DNA from: Tanytarsus gracilentus | Lineage: Eukaryota > Arthropoda > Insecta > Diptera > Chironomidae | NCBI GenBank assembly: GCA_038502055.1 | Contig: JAXRKN010000043.1 | Span: 2,232,001 to 2,296,000 of the forward strand | DNA length: 64,000 nucleotides | Direction: 5' to 3' | Shown here: one piece after another, positions 36,601 to 52,000 of the stretch | How the letters are laid out: every line of letters starts with the position of its first letter | Position numbering within the stretch: position 1 is the first letter of the stretch | Made by a program: the position numbers and the translations under genes | Notes under the pieces: model-generated | Told to the model about the DNA's origin: nothing | Databases searched by the model: none | The model's input: only the letters and a program-made list of their open reading frames with translations

Positions 36601-39600
36601 TTTTGAGTTTCATAATTTAGTGCTGAAAGCGCAAAAAAATTACTTTTCTGAAAAAAAATCGAAAACGATACCAAAAAGTTTATTTTGTTTGTTTTTACCT
36701 TGAAGAAGTGGAAGATTTAAAAACGTTTTTTTGCTGTTGATATTCCCATGATGGATTAAATGCTTTGTTTTGTGAGGAAATTTTGCTCGTGAGGTTTTTT
36801 CTGAGATTTTCTGTCATTCAATGAAAGAAACATGAGCGTTAAAAGGAGGCTGGCTATATGAATAAAATTTGACGAGATAATTTTAGTTTTTAAATTTGTA
36901 ATTTTTAAAAATATTCAGAGAATAATAATTTTTTTAGAAAAGTAATTTTAAATTCTATGGTCAACTTTATTGAGAAACGTCTTGAAACATTTTGAAATTT
37001 TAAGTGGATTTCCTTATTTATAAGTAGATATTTTTTTGATTAAATTATTTTCAAAAAATATTAAGAGAAAAGTCAAATTTGAAATCTCATCATCATCATT
37101 CAAAAAGTCACTCACACTGAAGACAGTTGATAAAATTAATCTTATCAATGTTCATTCTCAAATAAAAAGTAAAATTCTTCACGTCAAGTCTAATTTGTGA
37201 GTATTGAAAAATTTCTGCTTGAATGGAAAAATGTGAGAAAGTTTTTTTTTCAATAAATTTTTTCTTTAACAAGAAGTTTTGGGATTTTCTCTGAATTATA
37301 TACACAGACAATCATTCATCATCCGGTTGGTGGCCATAAATAAACACACACAGAATAAAGCATTAATTATTAATACCATGAAATATTCCAATTGACCGCA
37401 TACAGCATCAGTTTTGATTAATAATTTATTTTTCCAGATCGTCGCACAAAAAGAATTTCGACCTTGAAAATTTGAAATTCAAGACTTTTTTATATTCGCT
37501 CTGAAACTTTATCAATATTTTCATATTTACTCATCTTTTGATGCGAAATAACAAGAATTTCAATTTGGCATATTTCTTTCTCAAATAACATCGAGCTCGT
37601 GTTCTCGAGAACGAAGAATGATTGCAAACAATCTCGATACCTTTCTAACAATATCGAGCATGTTTTAGCGAACGAGAGGAAGTGTTTGAGCAAATAAGAA
37701 ACTCTTGCTTTAGATGGAGAAAGCTATGAAGGAAAATGAGAGTTACTCCTTAATGGTGATCGATATTTTTGAATTTTCTTTAGCAGTGCAGTGTGAAAAT
37801 TTCCTGGATTTTTCAAATAAACAAAAAATTTCCAAAAATTATTTTTTAAAGTTTTAATTTCAAAATATTATTTAAATTTTTAATAACAATTTAATTTTTA
37901 TTTAACTTTTTAGGATTTTTTTGAAGATTTTAGAATTTTTTTGATGTAAAAATTGTCAATGAAAAATTTGAATTTTTAAAATACGTTATAAAAAATATTT
38001 CTTCAAAATTTTATTTCATCCAAAAGAACAAAAATTTCAGCTTGATTAATTTTTCATCTTCACTTCTTCTCATTTTACATCCCATCGCTACTCGAAATTC
38101 AATGCTCGACTGATGATCCATATAATTTGTCACCAACAAGACATGTGGCTATGGATGAGTGACCCTTACTTCATTGTTGCTGTAAATTTGATTTGAGATT
38201 TTTCATCTCCTAAAAAGGTTCAGACACTAAAAAAAGAGATCGACATGTTTGTCGCCCAAATCACGCGTTCGTGACTCTTCATTTTCACGGTCACTTGTTG
38301 CCCCGAAAAAAAAACTGTTGCTTCGGCTTTAATTACGCCTCAATGCTCAACGTTTTTGATTAATTGAAAAGAATTTCTTCATCATCTGGATGGGAAATTT
38401 GAGAATGTGCTGCGATCGACGCGTCTATTAATAGCAAACTCATCAATAGTCGTTTATTTCTTTGAAATCGAAAGTGCGGAATTGTTTTTTCAGTGCCTTC
38501 ATGGATTGAACGTAAAAATGGGGAGATAATGTGTTGAAAAATTGGATAAATAAAGCAATTAGCAGGTATTGCGATGAGGCGAGAGTTGTTTGATTTATGA
38601 AAGTGTTTAGGAAGCGACTAAGTGTGTAAGAAGATGGAAAATTTTAATGAGAGCGAGGTTTGAGAAAAAAAGAGTGTTGGAACAAAATTCGTGGATTTAA
38701 TAGAAATTTAAGGACATTCGTGGAAAATTTTAATTAAAATTTTAGAAAACAAATTTGTCTAAAAATATTCATAAATTTCCAAATAAGTCTTAAATTTTAT
38801 AAACAGCTTACAAAGCCCCACAACAAAAAATAATTTTCCACGAAAAGTTTTCTGGAAAGTGAAATAATTTCGACCATAATAAGCGTTCATTTTCTCATCA
38901 ATCATCATTCGCTCTTCAATTTCGCTAAGTGGCTGTGTCTGAATGTGTCAGTCGTTCAGCTTAGCGCCAGCGTTTGCCGCATCTAACCAGAGACTCATTA
39001 ATTTATTTTTATTTATGTACAACCGTCAATTGAGTTATCACTTGGCAGGCGAAATTATCAGCGAAAATTATGTGACGAGAGTTTTCCCGCGCTATTTTGT
39101 CGATTATCTCGGAAGCATTCTCTAATTGTCAGAAGCAATTAATGATTACATCTTCATAATGTGAATTGTGAGACTTATTAATGGCTTCCACGCTTGTAAG
39201 CTGTTTGCATAAATTTTTGGAATTAAGAAAATTTATAGTGCAATGAGATTTTTTTAAAACGAGATTCTCACAATGCAATTTATTGATAACTTCCGCAATC
39301 AATCTGGACTTCAGTTGATGAGCTATGAGGTGAGCGGAATTTAATTGGAGAGAAGAGCTTTTTGCATTAATGAGAGATAAATATTTTTTAAATTTCTAAC
39401 ATGATTTTTTTGCAAGAGATGGGAAACATATGAATCAACTTTATAAAGCAGTATATAACATTATATACATCAAATATATAAAGTTTATTTATATGAATTT
39501 TAAATATTTAAAAAATTTATTAACCAACCCTTGGAATTGATCTTTCAAACTCAGTTTTCTAACTTTAATTTTCAGAATGTCTCATCACCAATTTACACTT

Positions 39601-42600
39601 TACTCTCTTTTGTAATTTCCCCTTTTTAATCCTTCACTCACCATTACTTCATATAATGAACATTTTCCATTTCGTTTCTGCACGTAACATTAATAACCGT
39701 AAAAACCGTCACAGAAAAAGAATGAAACCTCTCACAATGCTATAAAGCTCATGTGTGCATACATGAGAAATTAAATGAGAAGAAGTTTAAATAAAAATTT
39801 GCCTCATTAAAAGCCTCCGACATGCTGCTGGTGAGCTCACTTGAGTGTAAAAATGAAGATGAAAAGAAGAATTGAGAACTTTTAGTGAAAAGGGGAGAAT
39901 ATGTGAGCGAGCTTCGTAATTTAACATCCGGAAACACTTTGATGTACAGAGAAGATTTTTAATTATAAAGAGAGCGAAAATGATTACTGGAAAAAACCCA
40001 CAAAATGAAAGCAATTTCGATCTAATTTTTTTGCGAGATTGATTTTTAATCTTTTTTTAATGTGAATGTAGATATTTAGCATCTCGATATGTCTCGACTC
40101 ATTCAAGTTGTTCCATTTCAATGCCTTTTCATTTAGGGTTTGAGGTGGAAAGGAAAAAATAGAAAAAGGTCAACGACATAAAGTGATAAAAAGGATGCGA
40201 GTAGTTCAACAAAGAAGAAGGGTGGTCAGAGTGTAACAAGAGGGTTAAAAGCTTTTTTAAAGAGCTTTAGAGAATTAATTTTTTTTAAATAATTTAACTA
40301 AAAAATTTTATATCAAAAAACATTCAGCAAAAATTTCAAAGCACAAAATTATTTCCAATTCATTCACGTCACTCATCTTTACTCAGTTCATGAGCATTCA
40401 TCGAGTTGACTGATTACTCTTTAAACATGAAACACATTACTGCCTTCCAAATTACAAAAGTTGTTACATAAAAGTTCATCATGAAATGAAAATTAAGGTG
40501 TCAAAAAATATTGATTTAGTCGAGTCAGGGAGGAAATATAAAAAAGTTATGACGCTCGAGGGAAGGCGGAATTGACGAAAAATCAATTTTGTTTAATTAA
40601 TAAAATTTGGTTTAGGTTGGAGCGGCGAGAGAATTCGATGGGATTTAATATCATTCAAATTAGTTTAAATTGATTTCAAGGGAAGATAAATTTAAAAATT
40701 ATTTTGTAAAATTTAGTTTTTATCGAAAGGTCAAAAATATTTTTCATAAATATTAAATAAATTTTATATAATTTATATAAAACTTTTTTACACATTTTAT
40801 AAACTTTCAAAATATATAAATTTTATTCATTTTCATCCCTTGACTAATTTTCAAAATCTCAATAAAGCACAAAATTTTATGTTTTCCTACCAATATTTTA
40901 GACAAGGAAGTTTATTTTCGGTAATCGATGCCACAATAATAATTACATAATTCAAATTTTATATACATTGTTCGAGTACCTTTTCGCTCATCACTCAAAC
41001 TCATCATAAAGTTCTTTTCGACACGACAAAATATGAAAATTCATAACTTTATCAATCGGCAACCGTCATTTTTTGCCGGAGGGAAATGTTTGCATCATCG
41101 TCTGTTAGAGCTAAACATTTTACAGCCCTGAGTTCATTGAAATTTCAAATGCGCCAGTCATAATGAAAAAAAGGAATAAAAAAAAGTTTTCCTCATCTCT
41201 CTCACTCTCTCGCTCCACTCATTCACTCACATCGTCGCTTGTTGATTCATGAGACTTTCAATTGCCATTCAGCATACCTTCTTACATATCCTCAAGGTGC
41301 ATAATGTTGTTTGCGTGTACATTTTTCAACTTTTATTTTGATACGAAAATTCAATAATTTCCCTTTTTAACGCATGACATTGACATAAACTTTATGTGTT
41401 CGATATTTATCGAAAAAGTTCACTTTTGATTTCTTTTCTATCGATTTTGCGGTAAAGTGTTTAAGTTTTGAGAATATTTATGCGACAGTAAAATTTGGTG
41501 AAAAATTAAAAGCCACAAAGAAGCTTTTTCGATATCACACTTCGGACAGTGGATGGAAAATTTTTATAGAGGTGACAAAATTAGCATGACATGAAAAATT
41601 AATTAATAAATTCGGCCAATTAAGTTAATTACTCAAAATATTTTTAAATTGACTGAATTGAATTTTAGCAACTTTTTTTATTGCAATCGTTATCTCGAAC
41701 ATAAAAAAATTATTTAAACAAGCGTCAAATTTTTATTTATTCATTTTTTGTCAATGACGCAGTGTCAAGAAGTCAAAAACAGAAGAAAAAAAATTTATTT
41801 AAAACAAACAAATATCAATTAATGAGAGCGGAGTCAGCAGAATGTGAATCAAGAATATTTTCAATTCAGAATTCGAGAGAACGACGCACATGAGAGCTGA
41901 GTTATAGACTTTCTGTGGTTTTTCACTTGTTGCGACGATTTAAAATGAATAATATTTTTGCAATCGATATTTTTCAATAAATAATGAGCTGACTGTATGC
42001 AATGGGGTGATCTCCTTACCTTGTTGATATTAACTTTGATGCTAATTTTCCTTTGTTGTATCCAAAAAATTATTATCTTCACGAATTATCGTCTCTCGTG
42101 TCTTATCACTTTCACATATAATTTTAAGAATCTTTCAAGAACTTTTTTCTGTTCTTATCATTTCTTTATCATCACATTGACACACTTTTAACAGCAACAG
42201 TTCTCTCTTTCTTTCTTTCACGAACAGCGGAACAAAAAACGAAATCGAACTTATCACGAATGAGTGCGGAATTGAAATGAAAATTTTGTTTACATCTCAT
42301 GCGATGACTCTTATGAAAAGTCTCGACTCACTTTTGGCTGTTGCGCATTCGAGAGAGTGAATGAAAAAGTTTACTCTCTTTTATGATTTTTTCGAGCTTT
42401 AAAAGTTTGAATTTGACGTTACAAAAGCTTTTAAAAATTAAACAGCGACATCTTGAGGAACTTTAAGATGGTTAAATACTTTTTTGAATTTCTTAAAGAC
42501 GTTAAAAAATTTAAAGAGTTTTTATAATTTTTAAGTTAGCTTTTTATTATTTTCACAAATTATATTTTTCTATAAATTATTTTTCTTTTCTACAGAAAAT

Positions 42601-43035
42601 AAATTTTTCTTTCGCATATTTTTAGTTAAGTTTTTTATAAGTACGATAACAGACATATTTTTTCTTAATGATTAAGCACATGTTCATTAATTAAGTAGGA
42701 TTTTTTGTTGTTATGACTTAGTCACTAGAATTTTTTTTCGAGAACTTCTTAATGTGGAAAATGAATCAGAGATTTTTTGTCAGTTTTTGATTGAAATCGT
42801 TCACAACTTGAGATTTTTGTCATGTGACGGGTTTCTTGGAATTAATTAACTATTTAAATAATTTCAAGAATTTCTATGAGTTTTCACAATATTTTGGTTG
42901 TTTTTAAATTTCAAAATCTTCTTTTTTGGTTAACCTAAAAATTTAGATTTTTAAATAAATTTTTGGCAACTCTGCAACTTTTCCAAATCTTTTTTGTACA
43001 TATAATTAAGGCACATTAATTTTACTAATTATAAA
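30671..43035. other. 12.4-kb gene desert
   Basis: AT-rich DNA between the MITE and the 3' end of the CD151-like tetraspanin. Short frames here lack splice partners, family motifs or codon bias and are treated as chance. It includes a 26-bp tandem repeat at 32725-32790 and a somewhat GC-richer block around 38890-39130 that might be regulatory. No tRNA, rRNA or known microRNA seed family was recognised by eye. Confidence 0.4.
32725..32790. repeat. short 26-bp tandem repeat sharing the TTGCTATAAAA motif
   Basis: TTGCTATAAAATTTAAGTTT at 32725 is followed by a near copy at 32751 and a degraded one at 32777. The core is the reverse complement of the TATAGCAA motif repeated at 25.6 kb. Confidence 0.45.
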
Positions 43036-46000
43036 TTAAACTCTTCTATCGTAAATTGAATTTGGTCTCTTTGCGTTACTCTCCGAAAAATCAGGCATAA
43101 AGCTGTAGCGATTGAGACTCGAAGGTGGATCTGGAAGTCGTTCATCATCTGACTCGTCGATGGCATAAATAAAACTCACACGATCTCGAGCCATTAACTG
43201 TGCTGGTACTTGATTTGCTGTGTGCTCATAGAGATATTTTAGTTTTATGTATAAAATACATGCGAGAATTATTCCAAAAAGTTTTGTGAAACAAATTCCG
43301 AGTCCGACAGATCCGAGAATTATGAGCTGTTCTCGAAGGACATCGGTGAAGGTGTAAATGCATCCCTGAAATTGCAAAATATTAAATTATCTTTCGATTT
43401 AAATTTTTAATATCCTCACCGTGTATGGAATGTTCGAGGGATGATCACTAACACCACATTTTACTTTCATCGTGACACAACAACTATCGGGCACGACTCT
43501 TCCGTCCCTCTCCACAATCAGATCATTTCGTTTCGATCGAAGCCACACACTGTCTCGATATTCTTCAAATTTTAAGGCACCGCAACACTTGAAGTCTTGC
43601 TGCATGAGATCAACTGCCTTCGTTATTCGCTCTTCAACCGCATAGTTCTTGAGAATGGTTTCGCTAAGTGTTGCGTTGAGTTCATCTTCAATATTTTGCT
43701 CATAGATGTAAGCCACAACACCCGCCGACAGCTCAAACAGAAACACCAAGATGAGAAGAATTATGTACTGAAAAAAAAATCATTTTAGAGTCAATTAAAT
43801 TTTTCTATTGAATTGTCGTCAATGGAATTAACTTAAATTCCAATTTATTACCAACTAAGCAATTCAAAAAATACCATTCAGAATATTTTTTAATAGACAT
43901 TAAAAATTAGCTGACACAAGTGAAGAAAAAATAAAAACCATTGAAGTTTTTTTCTAATGTCACGACTTTGCTATTTTTCTTCGCCCATCTTCATAAAACG
44001 GAAAGTGAGGAAAGATCAAAAGAATTTTTCAAATGGATTTTTTACGATTTTAAATAGCTTGAAAACTTGAATTTAATAAGAAATGAAAAATTGTAAAATT
44101 TTGAAAAGGTCAAAAAATTATTTTAAATTTTTTAAAAATTCTAAAGATTTCAAAAAAGTTTCCAACCCTCGAAAATCTTATTCCAGCCTTCGCTAATCAG
44201 CCCACAATAGTTCATGAAAGTACTTGACAATTTCACTCTCATTTATTTCATTATCTCTCATACCACACTCGAAGTTCAGTAATTTGTTTATCATGACAGC
44301 GACTTGTGCACGATTCATTGAGTTTGCTCGTGCTCGAAGAATTATTTAAAGCGCAACTCAATAAATTAATTAATTGATGATTCATTGAGAAAATTCTGAT
44401 TTTTTTACTCAAAAGCATTTTTTTCATTCTTTCCTTTTTTAATTAAAACATTTTTCACTTACAATTAAAATAATTGCACGATTTTCACGCTTCACGCCAC
44501 AGCAACCGATAATGCTCGATAGCACAGCTCCAATGCCGGCGAGTAGGAGGGCATATGTGCAAAATTGATAGCTCGATGAAGTTAAGAGTGCAACATACTG
44601 GTGCTTATAAAGCATCGTCCACACGCTGAGTGCTATTACTGCTGTGCCAGACATCTGTAACGAAATAAAATAGAGAAGAGAAAAATTATATTAAACAGAA
44701 ATTAATTTATGTTCATTTTAATAATTTTTGTTGGAGGATTTTATCATCATCATATGGGTAATCAGAGAGGGTTCAAATTGATTCCAAACTAAAACGAATA
44801 AATTAATGAAAGAGATGGGAAAACAAATTTTAGTTGGGATTCATTCAATTCTTGATAATAATAAAAAAATTTTTAATTATATTGGGGCGCAAAATTCACG
44901 TAAATTTTAACATTAAAATTTTTAACTGATTTAAATTTGAGATTTTGACACACGTAATTGTTAAATGGTTTTATAAAAGTTAGAATTATAAATCAAAGTA
45001 GGTTCAAATCCTAAATTTTCGAAAAGGTTCTTTAATGAAGGTTTTTTTTTGTTGAGTCTTTAAATTTTCAATTATAATTTATTTTTTTTAAAACAATTGA
45101 TAAAATTAATAAAATTTTTTAATTTAAATTATTGAAGAATTTTAATTAATTAAAATCCAAAATAATTAATTTTAAACAGAGTTTATTTTCTAAATTTTCT
45201 TTTAAAATACAAAAATATGAATGAAAATTTTAATGCATTGCGACTTGTTGAATCAACGAATATGTCAACGTTATTTCACTTGTTGCAGCATTCGTGAGCT
45301 CTCTACCACTGACAGCTTAAAACATAAGAAATAATTTAAAAATAAGACAATTTACAGAAGCTTGTACACGATGATGATGATGATGCAGTGAAACAGTGAA
45401 TCAATCATCAATTGAAAATTTCAACATGCATGCGGGATTGAGATTACAAACATTTTTATTATGTGGATTAATTTTGAATTGATTTATTTACATTTACCCG
45501 AGAGAGCGTGTAATCATGACTCAAAATTGATTTTATTTTATAAATTCTGACCTCTCATTATTTTTGGGGTTAATAGTAAAATTATTGAAAAGTTGAATAA
45601 ATATAATTAAAATTGCATTGAATTAAAAATTATTAAAATTGAATTTTTAAATTAAAAAAACGTTAATGGTTCGAATTCTAAAATTAAAAAAAAAAGAATT
45701 CTGGTGGCAATTGTGGTTGTAATTTTTTTAATTTCAATTTTAAAAATTGATATTAAAGTTATGCATTTTTTTATGTTTCAAAAAGTTAATTAACAATATT
45801 TTTTCTAAAACATCAAATAATTTTCTTCTTCAATTTAATATTTTTCAAATATTATTCATCACCTCCGGGATTTTCTTTATTATTGTGCTTAGCCTTTTGC
45901 TAAATTATGATCTCATGTCACGACGACAAGAAAAAACAAATTTAGTCACTCAAATCTTCATGTTCATCCTCTTGCCCTATTATTACCTCTCAATTTATGC

Positions 46001-49000
46001 CCGAATTAAGAACAAACATAATTTTCCTCTAATGTTGGTTTTTATAATTTAATTTTCTGGAGCAAAGTCAGAATTTTGGGAGATGATAATTGAAATATCA
46101 ACGGCGATGCTCGATGGGGACTGGAGTGAAATTTTTATATTTTTGTAATGATACTTTTACCTCACATGAAATGAAATACAAAATTATTTAACAAAGTTAC
46201 AATAAATTAAATTTAAAAAAAATTTCCATCCCTTGACTTTATCGCCTTCATCACATAAAGAAGTTTGTCTGCGTCTTTTGTCTCTTCCACATTTTTATTT
46301 GTAGGTGGATTGAGATGCACACACAGGAAGAACGTGAGACGTGTTCAAGGTTTTTTCAGACTCTATTGCAAGCTAGAGCATATCAGTGTGCATAAATCGA
46401 ACATGCATCAACACAAATTTCAATAATCTCGACTGCTGAAGAAAAACTGCACAATTTAGTTTGAAAGTCTGGAGGAGGTTGAGGAGATGACAAGCAAACT
46501 CACATCAATAAATTCATTTTAAATTATAACAAGGAAAAAAATCGTCTCGACAAATCGCTTTAAATTTAATCGCTGTCGTCGACATGAGAAGATATCATGA
46601 AAGGTGTGGCGAAATGTCTCGATGCCAACTTCCTTCAACACTGAACAGTTTTGCAGCATTGATAACATAATTCCATTTTAGTATCTACGGATTTCACTTT
46701 TATCGGTGACAAATCGTGAAAAACAATTTTTTCATGTTTGTCTTGTGAGCTATTTTGAAAAAGCTACTTTCGGATCCATCAAAATGCCATAAAGTTAAGA
46801 GAGCGTAACACACAAAAGGCAGAAGCGACTACTGGTCGAGGAAGAGAAATTATGACAAACTTTTTTTACTTTTTTATTATAAAATTTTAGGTTCGATTCC
46901 TAAATTTTAATTTTTTCTTGTCATAATCTCAAGCGCTCACTCGGTTTATCCACATGTGGGTGTATTCTTCAATTTCACACGCAATTTTGAGACTTTGACA
47001 AATATTTGATGAAGCGGATCAATGACAGCTTAGCGCGTGTAGGGATGGGTTATTGACATTTGACTCTTGTGGATTTGCAACTCGAATGTCGCATAAAATT
47101 AATCGATTTTCACACACATTAATTTTAATGTTTATTAATTCTAGCCATTTCAATTAAAAGTCTCATGCTAATAACATTTTTGATGACCGATCATTCGCCA
47201 TGACCAAATTGATAAATACCATGCGATTACGCTTATGACACACATCTTATGCATGCTGTGATAATTCATAATTCTATGGAATTAACGCCGCTCGACAGAA
47301 AATAAATAAAGGTTGAAGTCGTGCACAAAGTAAATAAATTTTTTTTAGAGGAATGCTGTGGAATTTTTCTAGTCTAAGTCGAGGGGTGTGAAACGGTGTT
47401 GCACAAAATCAAAAACTAAATTTAAAAAGTAAAATTAAATTAAAAAGTTATTTTAAAATTTTATATAACTTTTTTATTTTATTAAAAAGTTTTTTCAAAA
47501 CCTAATTAAAAGCCTGAGTTTCAGCACCTCGGAAATTTTATCATCAATCGCGCATCTAAAGTCGATCAACTGTCAAAAAAAAAATCTGACAAATTGTAAA
47601 TCAACAAAAGAGTTCGTGACCATCGTCGAATTACAAAAGAATCGCTTCTTTTCTTTGAGTGTGGTCACACACACCGTTTTATGTTAGAACAAATATGTCA
47701 ATAATAATTTTTAAAGATTCTTAAGTGTTTATTTTACGAGCAGTTTCACTGCTTGGTGCATCGTAAAAATTTTTTCTTACACTGTTTTTGACAGTCTGAG
47801 TTCTCGTGGATGTCGTGTCGTGAGGAAGATTCCTCGCTGTGATACTGGCGATGATGATGCCAAAAAATAATTTTGAGTAATTTTCGGAGATTCATTCATG
47901 CCTTTTTCATAGACTGTTAAAGATATTTTGTAGCCAGTAAATTTAAATTGTTTTGAAAATTTGTAAAAAATAATTCAATAACTGACAAGACCTGAGCATG
48001 TGTCTTAGGCCGGGTGGCTTAGACTTTTATATATTTCCTATGGTGTTATTGACAGTTACAATAATCCCTCACATAATATTATGAATTAAATGCATGGACA
48101 AGTATTTAATGAACCACAAAATATTCAAATAATGTCAAGACTTTAAAAATAATAATTATTTTAAAAACTAAAAATTTAGGTTCGAATCCTTATTTTTTAT
48201 TTAAATTTTTTGTCAATTTTTAAATTCAAAAATTTTCAAAACAATAAAAAAGGCCGTTTCAAAGCATTTTAATTAAAGAAAAGCACTCGAGTGATTAAAA
48301 TCGCTATAAAAACACTTCAATGAGTGACAAAAAAGAAGAAAAATTTATCAAAAGAGAAAGACAAAGATGTAAAATTATTATCATTACACCGGTTGTGTTC
48401 GCGTCCGTTGATGATGATGAAGATGAGAGGACAAAAATTTGACTTGCAAAAAAAGTCGTCAAGAAGAAGTTTTTTTTAGTAATGAGAATGATGAAGGAAG
48501 AAAGAATTTTACGGGAGGTGTTTTTGCCGAAAAGAGAATTTTTTCGCTACCTTTCTCAAGCTCTTCGAGTAATTACCGGTACAAATGACGCAAGGACGTT
48601 CAAAGACACACTTGATGATGATGAATTTCTCTCGAGTGAAAGAAGAAGAAGAAAAAAGATCGCTCGGAAGGCAATAAAGAAGAATAAACTCGACACATAA
48701 GGTGAAAAGTGGAAGAAGAAGAAAACAAAATGAAATTCGAGAGCTAAGTAGATGAGAAAGTAAATACTTTTAAAGATTTTTTTTTTAATTTTCATATTTG
48801 AACCTTTTTTAAATAGTCGAAGCCATCAATTTGAATTTGGGCTGTGTGTGCGGTTTGGTGTGTGAATATAAATCAAAGATTTATTGCTCTTTAATATTAT
48901 GAAATTTAGTTGAATTATAAAGAGAATGAAAAGAAACTGAGAGGGCAGCTAAAGAGGGCTATTTTGCCTTTGTTCACCCAAATTGATCTCAATCGGCAAC

Positions 49001-52000
49001 CGGTTTCATTGCCGCCGTTTAAATTGGTGAGAGGTGTTCGGGTGAGGACAAAATTTTTTGGACTTTTATATAATTTAATTTTATTAAAATTAGTTAAATA
49101 ATTTTAAATTGATTTAAAAAAATCGTTAAAATTTTAATAATTTCTAAACATTATTTTTCCATCCTTTTCTCTCAATTGTTTGCAATTCTTTTGTGATATC
49201 ATTTCCAATTTCGCAGCAATTTCAGGAAAAGACCTTTTTGCACTTATTCTCCCATTTACTTCTCGCCTTTTATCAACGAATTCTTTTGCGGTAATAATTC
49301 ATTCGCATTTATTATGCTCTCATGCTGGCAAAAGGCACTCACTATTCACTATGTATCGCACCCATAAAACACTAAAAAAGAATAAATTATAATTGATTTT
49401 CAAATATTTGCGCAAATCTAAATTACTTAATTTCATTGTTCGCGAGAGAGGAAGGAAAAATTATTGGGGAAGATATAAATTATTGCGATTGTGCCCAATT
49501 GTGGTCGGATGTGAGTATATCAAGGGGTGGACGAAGATATAGTTTTAGAATATTGAGTTTAGAACTTTTTTAGTACTTTTAACTTAGATTTTTAGTACAC
49601 AGATTTAAGTAAAAAAAATTAGCTTATTTCTTTGTTCAAAGTGTGTTCCATCTCAGACTCCACACAGATAATTTTTGATTACATGAAAATACATAATTAA
49701 TGCTTAGAGACCTTTCCAAGATATTTCTCTTGCGTATTTTTATTTTTCTTTAATTTTTTTTACTCTCATCTCTGTTGATGTTATTAATTTATGTAAATTT
49801 AATAAATGTATGTGCCAACATCGGCGTCATCATTGTAAGACCCAAAAAAAGGCTCTGAGGAACGAACAAAATATTTTTCGTGGATAAACGCAAGCATAAA
49901 TTATTCATTTCTCTCTTGAGATTGTTTTCTTTTCAAATGCCTCCACTGCGATCTTCTTTTAGAGAATCATTTCAGTTATGAAAGCATATGTGTGAGGCGA
50001 ACAGCAACATTGCAATTATAAGTCTAAATATTTTATGTTATAATTCACTTTAAGGTTCTCGAGCAAACTTTTGTGTACATTGCAATTGAGGAATTTGTGC
50101 CGAATTAATAAAAATTAAGATTGAGAGTTTTTCTTCCTACATTTCTGACCAACCGATCTCATATTTCATCCACACATTGAGAAAATAGTAAGAAGAAGAT
50201 TTTAATGCTTTTTGATTGAAAAATAAAATTGTACAACCATGAACATAAAAGTTATAACATTGTATTTATGTTGGCATGCGACGAAGGAGGAGCGAGAACG
50301 AACATAAATTTTAATTTTTTTTGCCACACAAAAATTACTTTATAATAAAGAAAATTTTATTTTTTGTTATTTAAACGACGAATTTCATGTGTCGGTAATC
50401 AATTTTAAAAGAAGAAGATGATGAGAGACATTTACACAAATTTAGCTTGAAGGTGAATGAGAAAAATGGATTTATTTTTTTAAAGGGAAAGTGTTAAAAA
50501 ATATTTTGAGTTTGGATTTTTTAAAATGAAATAAATTTATTCCAAAAAAATTAAAATTCCGAAATTAGAGTCATTCACCCGATTGAAATTATTTTTAGTG
50601 TCCACCTCGTGTTTTTTAAATCAAATTCAGAAGGGCTCCTTTTCCAAATCGGCACAAGATTAAAAATAAAAATTGTTTACAAAATATTTCAGCAAAAAAA
50701 CGCGTAATGTTGACGGTTTCGGATTTCACAAAATTGGGCAATTTATAAATTTGTTTAATTTTTTCCCGAACGCTTGTTTGAAATTTGAGAATGTTTTGAA
50801 ATAATTTCTTCGCAGAAGTACAACAAAACCCTTAACAGTGAGTCACTTAGCAATGAATGAAAAAGTATCAGAACTTTTATTTACTCTCGCTTGTGCTCAG
50901 TCCCTTTTCAATATTTATCGACTCATTAGTTACCATTACCGTCGTTTTGCGGCGCGTTGTAAAAAATAAATAGGCACGAGTGATGGACAGTAAATTCTCT
51001 GGATGATATTTAAAACGATTTAAATGAAAAATGAGACAGTAAAAAATATTTTTTGATGACCCTTCCCTGTCCCTTCCCAACTTTAACAAGAAAAATAAAA
51101 AAGAAATTTGTTAAAGTCAATATTTCATCAACAAAAGACGAGAAAATGTTCTTGACGCTCATTTAAACATCCAACAATATCTAATCGTTGGTGTTTCTTC
51201 AAAGTGGCAAGCGCGAGGTGAAAACAGCAGAAACAAATTACAATTTGGAGGTGAAGAAAGAAGGAAAAAAATCTTTTCACCTCTCAATCGATTAACATTT
51301 TTTTACGGGGCTATTGAAAAGGTGCACAACAACAACAAGCCATTTAATGTGTGTGTAATGTTCATCGATATATGGAGAAAAAAGCATTTCAGCATTTTTC
51401 TTTCAAGAATAAATCCGTGAAGTGATGTTCAAGTTCAAGTTTAAGGTTATTTTCGAGATGAAAAGAGTCATGACTATGTGAACACTTCTTTAGATGAGGG
51501 GATTGTTAATTAGTGATGTAAAAATATGAAATTTCGGTTTAGAGAAGTTTTGATTAAAATCCATTTTATCGAGGTTTTAATGATAAATTTTCAAAAATTG
51601 TGTCTAAACTTCTAAACGATCTCATTTCATACATCTCTTTCTTCTTTCTTCTTAAATGGTTTATTGCACCTCAAATCACGACGTCGAGAACGTTAAAGTT
51701 GGGATGCACAGAAACGCCATTGAAGTCACGAAGTATGATGTAACTGCCACTTTTTGCTAATAATGTGATGTCAGGGCAAAACATGCCCACGCGAGCCAAC
51801 TAATTACGCTTCCGATCATTTTCTTCTCTCTCTCTCTCTTTCTCATCGGATTAATATTTTTTCCTAAATTCTCTGTTGATCTCATTTAATCATCTCGCAA
51901 TCGCATCTCGTCATGTGGCCTTGAAGAGATTTCCCTGAATGATTAATGCGAAAGGGCAATCCCAGTTGAGAGATGATCCGTAAATATACAGAAATGTGTT

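Noticed and set aside
45747..46052. 101-codon hydrophobic open frame
   Set aside because: Phe/Ile/Leu/Asn/Lys content is what AT-rich DNA encodes by chance. No membrane-family motif, and it is antisense in an intron.
48482..48700. 72-codon basic open frame
   Set aside because: Driven by GAAGAAGAA/GATGATGAT low complexity, antisense in an intron, with no homology recognised.
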